The position numbers were made by a program, and so were the translations under genes. Positions 15,365 to 23,682 of a stretch of DNA of 23,682 nucleotides are shown here, piece after piece. A model generated the notes under the pieces. It was given only the letters and a program-made list of their open reading frames with translations, had not been told where the DNA came from and searched no databases. The DNA is from JAJCZB01 sp964350195 (GTDB taxonomy: Bacteria > Babelota > Babeliae > Babelales > Vermiphilaceae): NCBI GenBank assembly GCA_964350195.1, contig CAYGJB010000016.1, positions 1-23,682 on the forward strand. The letters are read 5' to 3'. How positions within the stretch are numbered: position 1 is the stretch's first letter; each line of letters opens with the position of its first letter.

Positions 15365-17302
15365 ATGAATTACAAATCGTTGTCTGTTTTTGCCCTATTG
15401 AGTTGCGTAGCAGCTCTTTATGCAGATCGCCAGGTAACACCCACCATCATAAATAGATCTCAAGGACGGAATGCGGCACTAAAAGTTGCAGGCCTATCCG
15501 AAAAGGTACACCTCTATGATGAAGGAAAATACGTAAATATAGATGGTACCGTTGCTTATGAAAAAAGCTTTAGAAGTAACCGTCTTGCAGAATGCCTTTT
15601 TGGAGATGACATTGTTAATTGTGATTCAATATTGATTCAAGGAAGCGATGTTACCAATAGAGACCCTAAGGCATGGCTTGCTGACTATTTCTACTTACCA
15701 TCTGACTTTAAATCCGATTTTTCAATCAAACCAAATATCCAAACAGCACTGGTTAATCTAGACCTCTATATTGGATTGGATTCATGGATTGAAGGATTAT
15801 ATTTCAGAGCTTCTGGACCAATTACTCATTCAAAATGGGATCTTAAATATAACGAACTGTGCGACTATGAGTTCACCGCATCTTCACGCCCTGGCTATTA
15901 CACATGGGACGGCATGGACAACGATCAACTGCTTAAAACATTCGGTGATTACGCTTCTGGAAAAGCACCTCTAAATAGTTCCGGACATCCACAAACAGTT
16001 CTAAACAATCTCGGTGTTTCCTTCCAAGGTCTTCAGTATGCAAAAATGGAACGCCGCCCTCACTCTCGCACCGGATTTGCTGATTTACGCCTTGAACTTG
16101 GTTATAACTTTTTACAATCAGATGATTATCACTTTGGCTTAAATGTGCAAGTAGGGGCACCAACAGGTAGCCGCCGTGATCCAGAGTTTGCATTTGATCC
16201 AACTATTGGTAACGGAAACCATTGGGAAGCAGGCGCAGGACTAACCGCTCATTACATGCTATGGCGCGCACAAGCTGAGGATCAATATGTTGGTTTATAT
16301 CTCGACGCGAATATTACCCATATTAATAATGGAAGAGAACGTAGAACATTTGATCTCATTGGCAGACCAAACAGCAGATATATGCTTGCAGAAAAAATGG
16401 GCACTCCCGTTGAGTTTCTAAGAGCTGGCACTACTACAGGATCTGCTGGAAATACCTCCGTGCCTGTTTCACAATTTAAAGGTGTATTCGCACCAGTAGC
16501 TAACCTCACTACGATAGATGTGAATGTTCGCTCAAGCATCCAAGCCGATATCGCAGCAATGATTAACTATACAAGAAATAACTGGGGATTTGATCTTGGT
16601 TATGATTTCTGGATCAGAAGCTGTGAAAAAATATCACTACCTGATAGACCAACAAGCGATTGCTGCCCAAATCTATGCACAATGGATTCTAATAGCTGGG
16701 CACTAAAAGGTGATGCTCAAGTATTTGGCTATATGGCAGATAACTCTGGTACGGGCGATGGTTCACTTTTACAAGGCAACCCAATCGCTTTATCTGCAAC
16801 GCAATGTGGTGCAACAATCCATAAGGGTACAAATGCTGATGCTGACGTAGAAAACTGCACAGGCATAGACCGCCTTCAAAACTGTGGCATTGATAACGCA
16901 CAATTTGCTTACGGACGAGGATCCACCAGTAATAGCACCGATCAATTCCTCACACACGCATCTGATACTACAGAGACTTCAGACGCAATAAAAACCTCCC
17001 GCGATCCAAAGTTCATCAATTGCTGTGATATCAACTTACAACGAACTCGTGGCCTATCCCATAAGATATTTTTAAACGCAAACTACACATGGGATAAAGA
17101 AGGATGGAATCCATATCTTGGTGTTGGTGGATCAGTAGAATTTGGTAAAAACTCTTCTAGTGCTAATTGTCAATCCGATTGTCTCGATTGCGATACCGCA
17201 TGCAATACAAGTAGTTGTCAAACTACTGCGTCTAATGGCTGCTTAGATTGCGCTGTTTCTCAATGGTCATTCTGGGTTAAAGGTGGTATCAGCTTCGAAT
17301 AG
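15365..17302 (+). CDS. Predicted outer-membrane beta-barrel protein 2 of the tandem array (Cys-rich)
   Basis: 645 residues from ATG at 15365, chosen because AAAAGGAG lies just before it and a signal peptide follows at once (hydrophobic core, likely cut after LYA at 20, before DRQVTP). The upstream in-frame GTG at 15332 would put 11 extra residues in front of the signal. Family blocks include NRSQGR, SFRSNRLAECLFGDD, WLADYFYLPSDF, LDSWIEGLYF, APTGSR, IGNGNHWEAG, RTFDL-NSRYMLAEK, FWIRSCEK, KGDAQVFGY, TRGLSHKIF, LGVGGSVEFGK and the closing SQWSFWVKGGISF. Seven Cys lie at 602-629 before that strand, with other Cys pairs in loops (DCCPNLC, NCCDINL, a pair around GIDRLQN). It is transcribed alone: own promoter and strong terminator. 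Closest in layout to gene 1. Confidence 0.85.
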   Translation: MNYKSLSVFALLSCVAALYADRQVTPTIINRSQGRNAALKVAGLSEKVHLYDEGKYVNIDGTVAYEKSFRSNRLAECLFGDDIVNCDSILIQGSDVTNRDPKAWLADYFYLPSDFKSDFSIKPNIQTALVNLDLYIGLDSWIEGLYFRASGPITHSKWDLKYNELCDYEFTASSRPGYYTWDGMDNDQLLKTFGDYASGKAPLNSSGHPQTVLNNLGVSFQGLQYAKMERRPHSRTGFADLRLELGYNFLQSDDYHFGLNVQVGAPTGSRRDPEFAFDPTIGNGNHWEAGAGLTAHYMLWRAQAEDQYVGLYLDANITHINNGRERRTFDLIGRPNSRYMLAEKMGTPVEFLRAGTTTGSAGNTSVPVSQFKGVFAPVANLTTIDVNVRSSIQADIAAMINYTRNNWGFDLGYDFWIRSCEKISLPDRPTSDCCPNLCTMDSNSWALKGDAQVFGYMADNSGTGDGSLLQGNPIALSATQCGATIHKGTNADADVENCTGIDRLQNCGIDNAQFAYGRGSTSNSTDQFLTHASDTTETSDAIKTSRDPKFINCCDINLQRTRGLSHKIFLNANYTWDKEGWNPYLGVGGSVEFGKNSSSANCQSDCLDCDTACNTSSCQTTASNGCLDCAVSQWSFWVKGGISFE

Positions 17303-17324
17303 TTACACCACACTTTCAAAAGAT

Positions 17325-17358
17325 AAAAGAGGCTCGCAAGGTGCGAGCCTCTTTTTTT
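17325..17358 (+). terminator. Strong intrinsic terminator after array gene 2
   Basis: A 14-bp perfect stem (17325-17338 with 17342-17355; core AGAGGCTCGCA / TGCGAGCCTCT), 3-base loop AGG, then a run of T up to 17358. It begins 22 bp after the stop. Confidence 0.9.
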
Positions 17359-17364
17359 ATATCA

Positions 17365-17393
17365 TTGCGTTTTAACTCCCGCAGCAGTATATT
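17365..17393 (+). promoter_or_regulatory. Promoter of the three-gene operon (array genes 3-5)
   Basis: TTGCGT (17365-17370), 17 bp, TATATT (17388-17393), placed directly after the gene 2 terminator. The leader would be about 38 nt, with AAAAGGAG before the ATG at 17438. Confidence 0.5.
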
Positions 17394-17437
17394 CCTATTC
17401 AAAAGGAATCGTGCCAGTTTTATAAAAGGAGTGAGTC

Positions 17438-19249
17438 ATGACGCAATATAAAATCAGTATCACTGGCATTATCACACTAATGTTTTTAACAAATTTTGCC
17501 GCTGAACCATTCGTTCTTCCCCACTTTACTATTCGCTCACAAGGATTAAACACACCACGCCATATGGTTGGAGTTGTTCAACAACTATTTGCAAACACCG
17601 ATAAAAAAATACACGGTACAATCGCCGGAATTATTTCCTATACCCGTTCTTTTAATGATGAAGAAATTACCAAATGTTTATTTGGTACTAAATGTACTCC
17701 CGCAATAACTATCTCTGGCAGCCGCGTAACCGATAGAAACAAAAGTGATTGGTTAGCGGATTACTTTTATTTACCCACAGATTTTAAAAGCACCCTTTCA
17801 TTTAAACCGCGCATTGATAACATTCTTTTAGATATGAATTTTTTTATTGGTCTTGATGAGTGGGTTGATGGCCTGTATTTCGCCGTATATGCGCCAATTG
17901 TGCATTCACGATGGAATTTAGGTTTATGCGAAACAGTAGATGCCAAAGGAACCAACACTCATACACCTGGCTATTTCACGCCCGATACTATGAATCGCAA
18001 TAATCTTTTAAATAACTTTACCGAATACGCAGAAGGAACAGTTATAAACACTCTCACTCAGTCAGTAGCAGGATCGGATACAACCATCACATTCCGACGC
18101 CTTAATAAAGCTCGTATGAGCCATTCAAAGCTTAATCAAACGCGCCTAGCAGACTTTCGAACAATGATTGGCTATGATTTTATTCATAAAGATTGTTTCG
18201 TCTTCGGCTTACAAGGCCTAATAAACGGACCAACAGGAAATCGTCCCGAAGGCGAATATCTATTTGAGCCTATTATTGGTAACGGTCATCATTGGGAGCT
18301 CGGTACAAGCCTAAAACTCCACGCAATGCCATGGAAATCTGAAGACGAGGAAAAGGAAATTATTTTTTCTGCTAATCTCAGCTTAATGCATCTTTTTTCA
18401 TCAAAACAACGTCGAACATTTGATTTAAAAGGAAAACCATTCAGCAGATATATGCTTGCAGAACGCCTTGGCACCCCTCTCAATAATAATTTAAAAGGAA
18501 ATGGCGCTGTCCCTTCTGCTCAATTTCAAAACGAGTTTGCTCCCATTGCGAACCTTTCAAATGTAAGCGTAGAAGTAAGCGCCACTATTCAGGCAGAGCT
18601 CACAACCATGCTCACGTTTGTCTGCGATCACTTTAGCTGGGACATCGGATACAATTTTTGGGCGCGCAGCTGTGAAAATTTAAAATTACGTGGACCATCT
18701 GAATTTGAGAATAACACGCAGTGGGCCCTCAAGGGAGATAGTCACATTTTTGGATTTGATCGCGGTGCTGCGAGTTCTGGTCCATTAGAAGGTGCTATTG
18801 CCTTATCTGCAACACAAAACAGCGCAACTATTAATGCAGGTAAAAATTTCACGTCTGATCGCACAACTACCCAAGCAATACTAAACCCTGGCATCGATAA
18901 TCCTCAAAATGCTACGGGAGATGGTAGCGGGGGAACTGCTGATAATCCACTAAGCTCCGATCCCACAACTGCAAGTCTATCAATACAAACTTCCATTAAT
19001 CCCGTTTTTATATCATCAGCAGATATCGATGTGTGTGAGCGAAGATCTAGCGGTATGTCTAGCAAGCTATTTACTCACTTTAGTTACGCTTGGAAAAAAC
19101 GAAAAAATTGGGTTCCTTATCTTGGGATTGGCGGCGAGGTAGAGTTTAACCACAATAGCTCAAATAGTTGCGAGCAAGCTTGTGATCAATGCATTTCATG
19201 TGCAATTTCTCAATGGGGTATCTGGATTAAAGGCGGTATGACATTTTAA
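17438..19249 (+). CDS. Predicted outer-membrane beta-barrel protein 3 of the tandem array
   Basis: 603 residues with a signal peptide (hydrophobic about 7-20, cut near FAA at 22). Family blocks: IRSQGLNTPRHMVG, SFNDEEITKCLFG, WLADYFYLPTDFKS, IGLDEWVDGLYF, APIVHSRWNL, GPTGNRP, IIGNGHHWELG, RTFDLK-SRYMLAERLGTP, APIANLSNV, YNFWARSCEN, WALKGDSHIFGF, ALSATQNSATI, YLGIGGEVEF and the closing SQWGIWIKGGMTF. The loop before the last strand has four Cys in a CxxxCxxCxxC pattern (578, 582, 585, 588), the same spacing as the last four Cys of gene 1. First gene of an operon; gene 4 follows after 11 bp. AAAAGGAG precedes the ATG. Confidence 0.85.
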   Translation: MTQYKISITGIITLMFLTNFAAEPFVLPHFTIRSQGLNTPRHMVGVVQQLFANTDKKIHGTIAGIISYTRSFNDEEITKCLFGTKCTPAITISGSRVTDRNKSDWLADYFYLPTDFKSTLSFKPRIDNILLDMNFFIGLDEWVDGLYFAVYAPIVHSRWNLGLCETVDAKGTNTHTPGYFTPDTMNRNNLLNNFTEYAEGTVINTLTQSVAGSDTTITFRRLNKARMSHSKLNQTRLADFRTMIGYDFIHKDCFVFGLQGLINGPTGNRPEGEYLFEPIIGNGHHWELGTSLKLHAMPWKSEDEEKEIIFSANLSLMHLFSSKQRRTFDLKGKPFSRYMLAERLGTPLNNNLKGNGAVPSAQFQNEFAPIANLSNVSVEVSATIQAELTTMLTFVCDHFSWDIGYNFWARSCENLKLRGPSEFENNTQWALKGDSHIFGFDRGAASSGPLEGAIALSATQNSATINAGKNFTSDRTTTQAILNPGIDNPQNATGDGSGGTADNPLSSDPTTASLSIQTSINPVFISSADIDVCERRSSGMSSKLFTHFSYAWKKRKNWVPYLGIGGEVEFNHNSSNSCEQACDQCISCAISQWGIWIKGGMTF

Positions 19250-19260
19250 TTGGACACAAT

Positions 19261-21048
19261 ATGAGGCGCATAATAACAGTATTTACCCTCTTTCTCTTTC
19301 CAATTGCACTGGCAGACAAGCGGGTTACAACAATTATTATACCTCACTCACCATCAGTAAATGTGGCACGCAGCCTTACAGGATGGGAAAATAAAATAAA
19401 TATTTTAAATACTGATACGATGCACGGCGCGCTGGCAATAACTCCGGAAGTTACCATGTCATTTCGACCTGAACGCATAGCTCAATGCTTCTTTGGAGAC
19501 ACCATAATTGAGTGTAAAAGTACCTTCACTCTCACCGGAAGCCAGTCACCTAATCGTGCCGAGGCACATTGGCTTGCTGACTATTTTGGGCTGCCAACCG
19601 ATTTTGAAAGTTCTGTTTCTGTTCGGCCAAAAATAAATCAGGCGCTTGTGGATATCGATTTTCACGTGGAACTAAATAAATATATTCCCGGTATCTATTT
19701 TCATATCCATGCTCCTATTTGCTATGCACGATGGGATTTAGGATTTTGTGAAACATTAATCACCACTGGATCAAATGCGCATGATCCGGGATATTTCAAT
19801 GCAACAGGTATCTCCCGTGCACAGCTCGTGGGCAATTTTACCTCCTTTATTTCTGGCAGCGATACTCCTAAAGCAAGCGGTCTTACTTTTCATAAGCTTG
19901 AACACGCCAAAATGAACTGCCAATCTGAACGAATTACCAAACTTTCTGATATTCAGGTGGCATTGGGATACAATCTATTGCAAAAAAAACGATATCACAT
20001 TGGCGGAAATATTCGCATCTCTATCCCAACAGGTAATGAGCCAACCGGACAATTTTTATTTGAACCAATCGTTGGCAATAGTCATCACTGGGAAGTTGGT
20101 GGTGGCCTTTCAACCCATATAATGATCTGGGAGAATGAAGCAACGCAAGAGCAAGCTGGCCTATTTTTTGATATAAATATCACCCATATGTTCAGCTCAG
20201 AGCAACAACGATCATTTGATTTATGCGGTAGCCACAATAGCCGATATATGCTCGCTCAAAAAATGACTGGCACAATCGAGAATAATCTACGAGGAATGGT
20301 AGGAGGCGAACAAATTACCCCTAATGTGCAATACCAGCAAGAAGTTACCACCATCGCTAATATCACCACGCTACCAGTAAAGGTCACCGCATCTGTGCAA
20401 GCAGATCTTGCAATAATGCTGGGATATCAAAAAGAAAAAAATAGCTGGGGATTTGGTTACAGCTTTTGGGGAAAGAGCTGCGAAGATATCATACTTTTTC
20501 CACTCATTCCCTTTGAAATGTCTTCATGGGCACTCAAGGGAGATGCGTATGTATTTGGGTTTGAGGACAATGGCCTCAACACGCCAGTGCCATTATCTGC
20601 AACAGAAAGCAATGCTAACATAAAAAGTGGAACCAATATTCCTAAAGCTGGTGCTATCACAATTGCTCAAATAACAACTAGCAAACAAAACCAAAAGATT
20701 GATAACCCCTTTCCCGCGATTGCTAATAGCGATGGCACATTTGATCCTCTGCATACATCACCAGGAGGCAGCGATCAAATCAACACATCTATCCAGCCGG
20801 TGCTCTTAACCCGTAAAAGTATTGATATTAATAGCGCGCGTACACGCGGCAGATCACATAAAATATTTTCTCATTTTAGCCATGTTATTACATTGCAAAA
20901 CTCAACACCGTATATTGGATTTGGTGCCGAAGTTGAATTCGGGCAAAGTAGCGCCTGCACAGTAACAGTACAAGCACATGAACCTCCCTGCGTAAATACG
21001 GCCCTTTCATTTTGGGGCGTATGGCTTAAAGGTGGTATAGCATTTTAA
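19261..21048 (+). CDS. Predicted outer-membrane beta-barrel protein 4 of the tandem array
   Basis: 595 residues; signal peptide MRRIITVFTLFLFPIALA, cut before DKR. Family blocks: SFRPERIAQCFFGDT, GSQSPNRAEAHWLADYFGLP, HAPICYARWDLGF, IPTGNEPTGQFLFEPIVG, HHWEVGGG, RSFDLC-NSRYMLAQKM, FWGKSCED, WALKGDAYVFGF, TRGRSHKIF, IGFGAEVEFGQ and closing LSFWGVWLKGGIAF. Here the usual SQW of the last strand is SFW, and the pre-terminal loop has only two Cys (566, 577). The N-terminal RSQG motif is altered to PHSPS. The ATG has no clear ribosome binding site 11 bp after the gene 3 stop, so translation may depend on gene 3. Function as for the other copies is unknown. Confidence 0.83.
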   Translation: MRRIITVFTLFLFPIALADKRVTTIIIPHSPSVNVARSLTGWENKINILNTDTMHGALAITPEVTMSFRPERIAQCFFGDTIIECKSTFTLTGSQSPNRAEAHWLADYFGLPTDFESSVSVRPKINQALVDIDFHVELNKYIPGIYFHIHAPICYARWDLGFCETLITTGSNAHDPGYFNATGISRAQLVGNFTSFISGSDTPKASGLTFHKLEHAKMNCQSERITKLSDIQVALGYNLLQKKRYHIGGNIRISIPTGNEPTGQFLFEPIVGNSHHWEVGGGLSTHIMIWENEATQEQAGLFFDINITHMFSSEQQRSFDLCGSHNSRYMLAQKMTGTIENNLRGMVGGEQITPNVQYQQEVTTIANITTLPVKVTASVQADLAIMLGYQKEKNSWGFGYSFWGKSCEDIILFPLIPFEMSSWALKGDAYVFGFEDNGLNTPVPLSATESNANIKSGTNIPKAGAITIAQITTSKQNQKIDNPFPAIANSDGTFDPLHTSPGGSDQINTSIQPVLLTRKSIDINSARTRGRSHKIFSHFSHVITLQNSTPYIGFGAEVEFGQSSACTVTVQAHEPPCVNTALSFWGVWLKGGIAF

Positions 21049-21059
21049 AGGAGACAGAT

Positions 21060-22616
21060 ATGTTCAAAAAAATTTTTTCCTTACTCATATATACCTCTCT
21101 CCTTCAGGCTCAAAGCCCTTTTCTTCAGGGCTTATCCATTTTCACGCCCCGTTCTCAATCAGTAGATGCGGTACGCTACATAACTGGATCTCATCCCTAT
21201 GAGCATCGCTTTGAAGCCGATAATCCCTATTTTACTTTCAAAGCAACGCCAGAATTTAAAACATCCTTTAAGTCAAATCGTATTGCGCAAGCTTTATGGG
21301 GCACCGACAGATTATTTATATCAGGAAGTGAAATAGAGTCTCGTGATTCTAGTGCACTTCTTGCAGATTATTTTGGCTTGTCTCCTGAGTTTCAAAGCGA
21401 AGTATGCCTCAATCCAGAAATTAAAAACTTTATCTTCACACTTAGTGCCTATATAGGCTTTGATCAATGGCTCCCAGGACTCTATCTTGCTGCCCATGCT
21501 CCACTTACATGGACTAAATGGGATTTTAAATTAGATGAAACTATTTTAAATAGCGGCAGCAACGTACCTTTTCCAGCACTTTATATGGATACAGATTCAG
21601 TAACTCCGCCATACACATCTTTTTCTCAAGCATTGGTAGGAAACAAAACGTACGGCCAAATGAGCAACCCTCTTCAATTTGGCAAGCTTTGCGGATCAAA
21701 AAGCAAAGGCGGCTTGGCTGACCTTCTATTAATATTAGGATACGATCTTGTAAACACTGAAAATGGCTATGCCGGATTAAATGTCAGAGTAGTAGCTCCT
21801 ACCGGCAGTCGCCCCAAAGGAAAATTTTACTTTGAGCCGATCATTGGCAATGGCAAGCATTGGGAAATTGGCGGCGGCTTTTCAGGACGTGCCTTACTTT
21901 GGGAAGCAGATGGCGAACAAGAGCTTTCTCTCGTTGCAGAACTGAATCTCTCTCATCTCTTTGCAGCACGCCAAACTCGCTCATTTGATTTCTGTGAAAA
22001 CGGTTTTGGCAGCAGATTTATTCTGCTCAAAGAATTTGCTACCGACCAATCATATACCGGTACTCTCACGCCAGCGATAAACGTTACCACCCTTTGTTGC
22101 GATGTTTCCATATCGGTAGAATTCGAATTTTTAGCTATGTTTGGCTACACTTATAAAGGATTAGAATTTGACATTGGGTATAATGGCTGGCTTCGTAGCC
22201 ATGAAAAAATTTCACTCAATGAATGTATCCCTGATCGCACATATGGCCTCAAAGGAATTCAAAATGCAGTAAGTATTCTAGGAGGCAATAGCGATGAAAC
22301 ACAAAGCACTGCCACTTTGCACGGCAATTCTCTTTCCGATCAAGTCAACCTAGCAGATCTTAACTCGCCAGTTTTTATAAGTACAAAAGATTTAGATCTT
22401 TCCTCTGCCGCTTCTGAGCTGGTCCTCACACACAAGCTCTTTTTCTATCTAGGGTATGGCTGGCAAGAATCAAAGAATGACTGGTTTGTTCCCTATCTTG
22501 GCCTTGGCAGCTCAATAGAGTTTGAGGGCATTAATGATCCAAGCGAAAAAATCCCCAGCAGAAACACCCTCTCTCAATGGGGCGTATGGATAAATGGCGG
22601 CTTTTCATTTTCTTGA
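21060..22616 (+). CDS. Predicted outer-membrane beta-barrel protein 5 of the tandem array (shortest copy)
   Basis: 518 residues; signal peptide MFKKIFSLLIYTSLLQA, cut before QSP. Family blocks: TPRSQSVDAVRYITG, SFKSNRIAQALWG, GSEIESRDSSALLADYFGLS, IGFDQWLPGLYLAAHAPL, APTGSRPKGKFYFEPIIG, KHWEIGGG, RSFDFC, LTHKLFFYLGYGW, YLGLGSSIEF and LSQWGVWINGGFSFS. It has lost the long variable loops in the second half, the Cys of RSCE (RSHE here) and every Cys of the pre-terminal loop. It resembles the distant minus-strand copy more than genes 1-3 in its N-terminal PRSQ motif and in ending in SFS. AAAGGAG precedes the ATG; the gap to gene 4 is 11 bp. No hairpin terminator was seen downstream. Confidence 0.85.
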   Translation: MFKKIFSLLIYTSLLQAQSPFLQGLSIFTPRSQSVDAVRYITGSHPYEHRFEADNPYFTFKATPEFKTSFKSNRIAQALWGTDRLFISGSEIESRDSSALLADYFGLSPEFQSEVCLNPEIKNFIFTLSAYIGFDQWLPGLYLAAHAPLTWTKWDFKLDETILNSGSNVPFPALYMDTDSVTPPYTSFSQALVGNKTYGQMSNPLQFGKLCGSKSKGGLADLLLILGYDLVNTENGYAGLNVRVVAPTGSRPKGKFYFEPIIGNGKHWEIGGGFSGRALLWEADGEQELSLVAELNLSHLFAARQTRSFDFCENGFGSRFILLKEFATDQSYTGTLTPAINVTTLCCDVSISVEFEFLAMFGYTYKGLEFDIGYNGWLRSHEKISLNECIPDRTYGLKGIQNAVSILGGNSDETQSTATLHGNSLSDQVNLADLNSPVFISTKDLDLSSAASELVLTHKLFFYLGYGWQESKNDWFVPYLGLGSSIEFEGINDPSEKIPSRNTLSQWGVWINGGFSFS

Positions 22617-22709
22617 TTAATTATCTCACAAAGCTTGCTTTAGCCTCCCCTGAATTGCTATTCTGTTAGTAAATAAAACAGGTCATTACTATAAAGATAT
22701 AGGATTATA

Positions 22710-23654
22710 GTGAAACTAAAATATTATTTATTAGCCATAATAGCAATTTTTTCTTTGCAGCACATCGAAGCAAATAAAAGTATTTCTAAAATTAAAAATA
22801 TAACATCCTGGTTTCGCTCTCTACGCATGCCTACCAAAGCTGATTTAAAAACAGTAAAAAATTTTTTAAATCACTCTGAATATAAAAAATGTTTAGAGAA
22901 TAAAAAATCTTGTTCTGTAGCTAAACTTACGGCATTAGTAGCGCTTGATACTCTCATAGCTTATGCAACGTTTCAACTAGTAAAACGAACATTAACAAAA
23001 AATCCACCAGCACCGATAGCAGCGAAACTTGATGCAAATTACTCCATAAAAAACAATATTAATCTAATTATTAGACAAGGTAACATCATAGATACTAAGG
23101 CTGATGCTATTGTAAACGCAGCAAATGCTAATTTACAGACTGGAGGTGGCGTATGTGGCGCTATTTTTAACGCAGCTGGATTAAGTCATTTGCAAAGCGA
23201 GTGCAAAGATAAAAAGTGTTCTACAGGAAAAGCCATAATTACACCGAGCTGTGGCCTTAAAGAAAAGGGAATTAATCATATTATTCATGCCGTTGGCCCT
23301 ATATATGATCCGAATAAAGACCTAACTAGACAAAACGAGCTACTTGCAAGTGCATATACAAACTCATTAGTTCTAGCAGATAAACATACTATTAATTCTA
23401 TAGCATTTCCCTTTATTAGTGCCGGAATATATAAATATCCTAAAAATGATGCTGCCAATGTAGCATTAAAATCAGTAACTAATTACCTAGAAAATGCTTC
23501 TACAAAAATAAAAACTGTTTACTTTGTTCTTTTATCCTCAAAAGATTATGACTTATTTAAAGATACTATGAACAAACTCTATTCTCAGCCAAACGAGCAA
23601 GATGAGCAGTTATCGTTGTTTATTGATAAAGAACCTATCCCAAAATTCGAATAA
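22710..23654 (+). CDS. Exported or membrane-anchored macro-domain protein (ADP-ribose binding/hydrolase type)
   Basis: 314 residues from GTG, with AGGA six bases upstream. The N-terminus (MKLKYYLLAIIAIFSLQHIEA) looks like a signal peptide; a second hydrophobic segment (about 73-90) may span the membrane. Residues about 117-290 are a macro domain: GNIIDTKADAIVNAAN (124-139), GGGVCGAIFNAAG (145-157), STGKAIITPSCGL (171-183), IIHAVGP (191-197), and IAFPFISAGIYKYP (231-244). Macro domains bind ADP-ribose, and MacroD-type members remove ADP-ribose from proteins or deacetylate O-acetyl-ADP-ribose. Asn136 and Asn139 are kept, but Cys149 stands where MacroD/YmdB enzymes have catalytic Asp, as in alphavirus macro domains. 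The tail is acidic. Export suggests action in the periplasm or on a host. Confidence 0.85.
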   Translation: MKLKYYLLAIIAIFSLQHIEANKSISKIKNITSWFRSLRMPTKADLKTVKNFLNHSEYKKCLENKKSCSVAKLTALVALDTLIAYATFQLVKRTLTKNPPAPIAAKLDANYSIKNNINLIIRQGNIIDTKADAIVNAANANLQTGGGVCGAIFNAAGLSHLQSECKDKKCSTGKAIITPSCGLKEKGINHIIHAVGPIYDPNKDLTRQNELLASAYTNSLVLADKHTINSIAFPFISAGIYKYPKNDAANVALKSVTNYLENASTKIKTVYFVLLSSKDYDLFKDTMNKLYSQPNEQDEQLSLFIDKEPIPKFE

Positions 23655-23673
23655 TTTGAAAAGCCTCTAGAAA

Positions 23674-23682
23674 AAAGGAGAA
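23674..23682 (+). promoter_or_regulatory. Ribosome binding site of a gene starting beyond the window
   Basis: AAAGGAGAA at the very end, 20 bases after the macro gene stop. The short gap suggests the next gene is co-transcribed with the macro-domain gene. Confidence 0.5.

Noticed and set aside
15933..16539. Antisense frames of 85-89 codons inside array gene 2
   Set aside because: They are shadows of the conserved coding strand, with no start signals and no family match.
22617..22709. Terminator after array gene 5 and promoter before the macro-domain gene
   Set aside because: Only an AAAGC/GCTTT pair with a 2-base loop and no well-spaced promoter boxes were seen.

Overview
The window looks like chromosome from a small-genome, AT-rich, Gram-negative-type bacterium. 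Evidence for an envelope with an outer membrane: several proteins have an export signal, a repeated aromatic/glycine strand pattern and a C-terminal Phe-ending strand, and there are genes for peptidoglycan synthesis (murF, uppP, part of a glycoside hydrolase family 3 gene). Gene content and the look of the paralogous surface proteins suggest a host-associated lineage such as Candidatus Dependentiae (TM6). That placement is recalled from general knowledge, was not tested here, and is tentative.

Layout. (1) 2-739: 3' end of a GH3 enzyme, convergent with and overlapping a first copy of the surface-protein family (728-2506, minus). (2) 2738-4800, plus strand: an HspR-like MerR regulator, a small unknown protein and a polytopic DUF6159-like membrane protein. 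(3) 4957-12842, all minus strand: a housekeeping block read in the order uppP, ftsK, murF, rsmH, spoVG, tRNA-Gln(TTG), maf, membrane-anchored HD phosphohydrolase. It covers lipid-carrier recycling, chromosome segregation, cell-wall precursor synthesis, ribosome modification and nucleotide clean-up. (4) 13211-22616, plus strand: five tandem paralogues of the surface-protein family, about 9.4 kb. The first two are stand-alone units: hairpins and a terminator follow the first, and the second has its own promoter and terminator. The last three form an operon with 11-bp gaps. (5) 22710-23654: an exported or membrane-anchored macro-domain protein, followed by a ribosome binding site for a gene that starts beyond the window.

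The most striking content is the six-member family of predicted outer-membrane beta-barrel proteins. All members share a signal peptide, an arginine-rich N-terminal motif, a WLADY-type block, an APTGN/GNxxHWE block, an RTFDLK-SRYML block, an FWxRSCE-type block and a closing strand of the form SQWxxWxKGGxSF. The loop just before the closing strand is cysteine rich in the first two genes of the array (7 and 7 Cys) and loses Cys along the array (4, 2, 0). This invites the idea of a disulfide-cross-linked surface coat, with one dominant protein and variable accessory versions.

No CRISPR array, insertion sequence, integrase or rRNA gene was seen.
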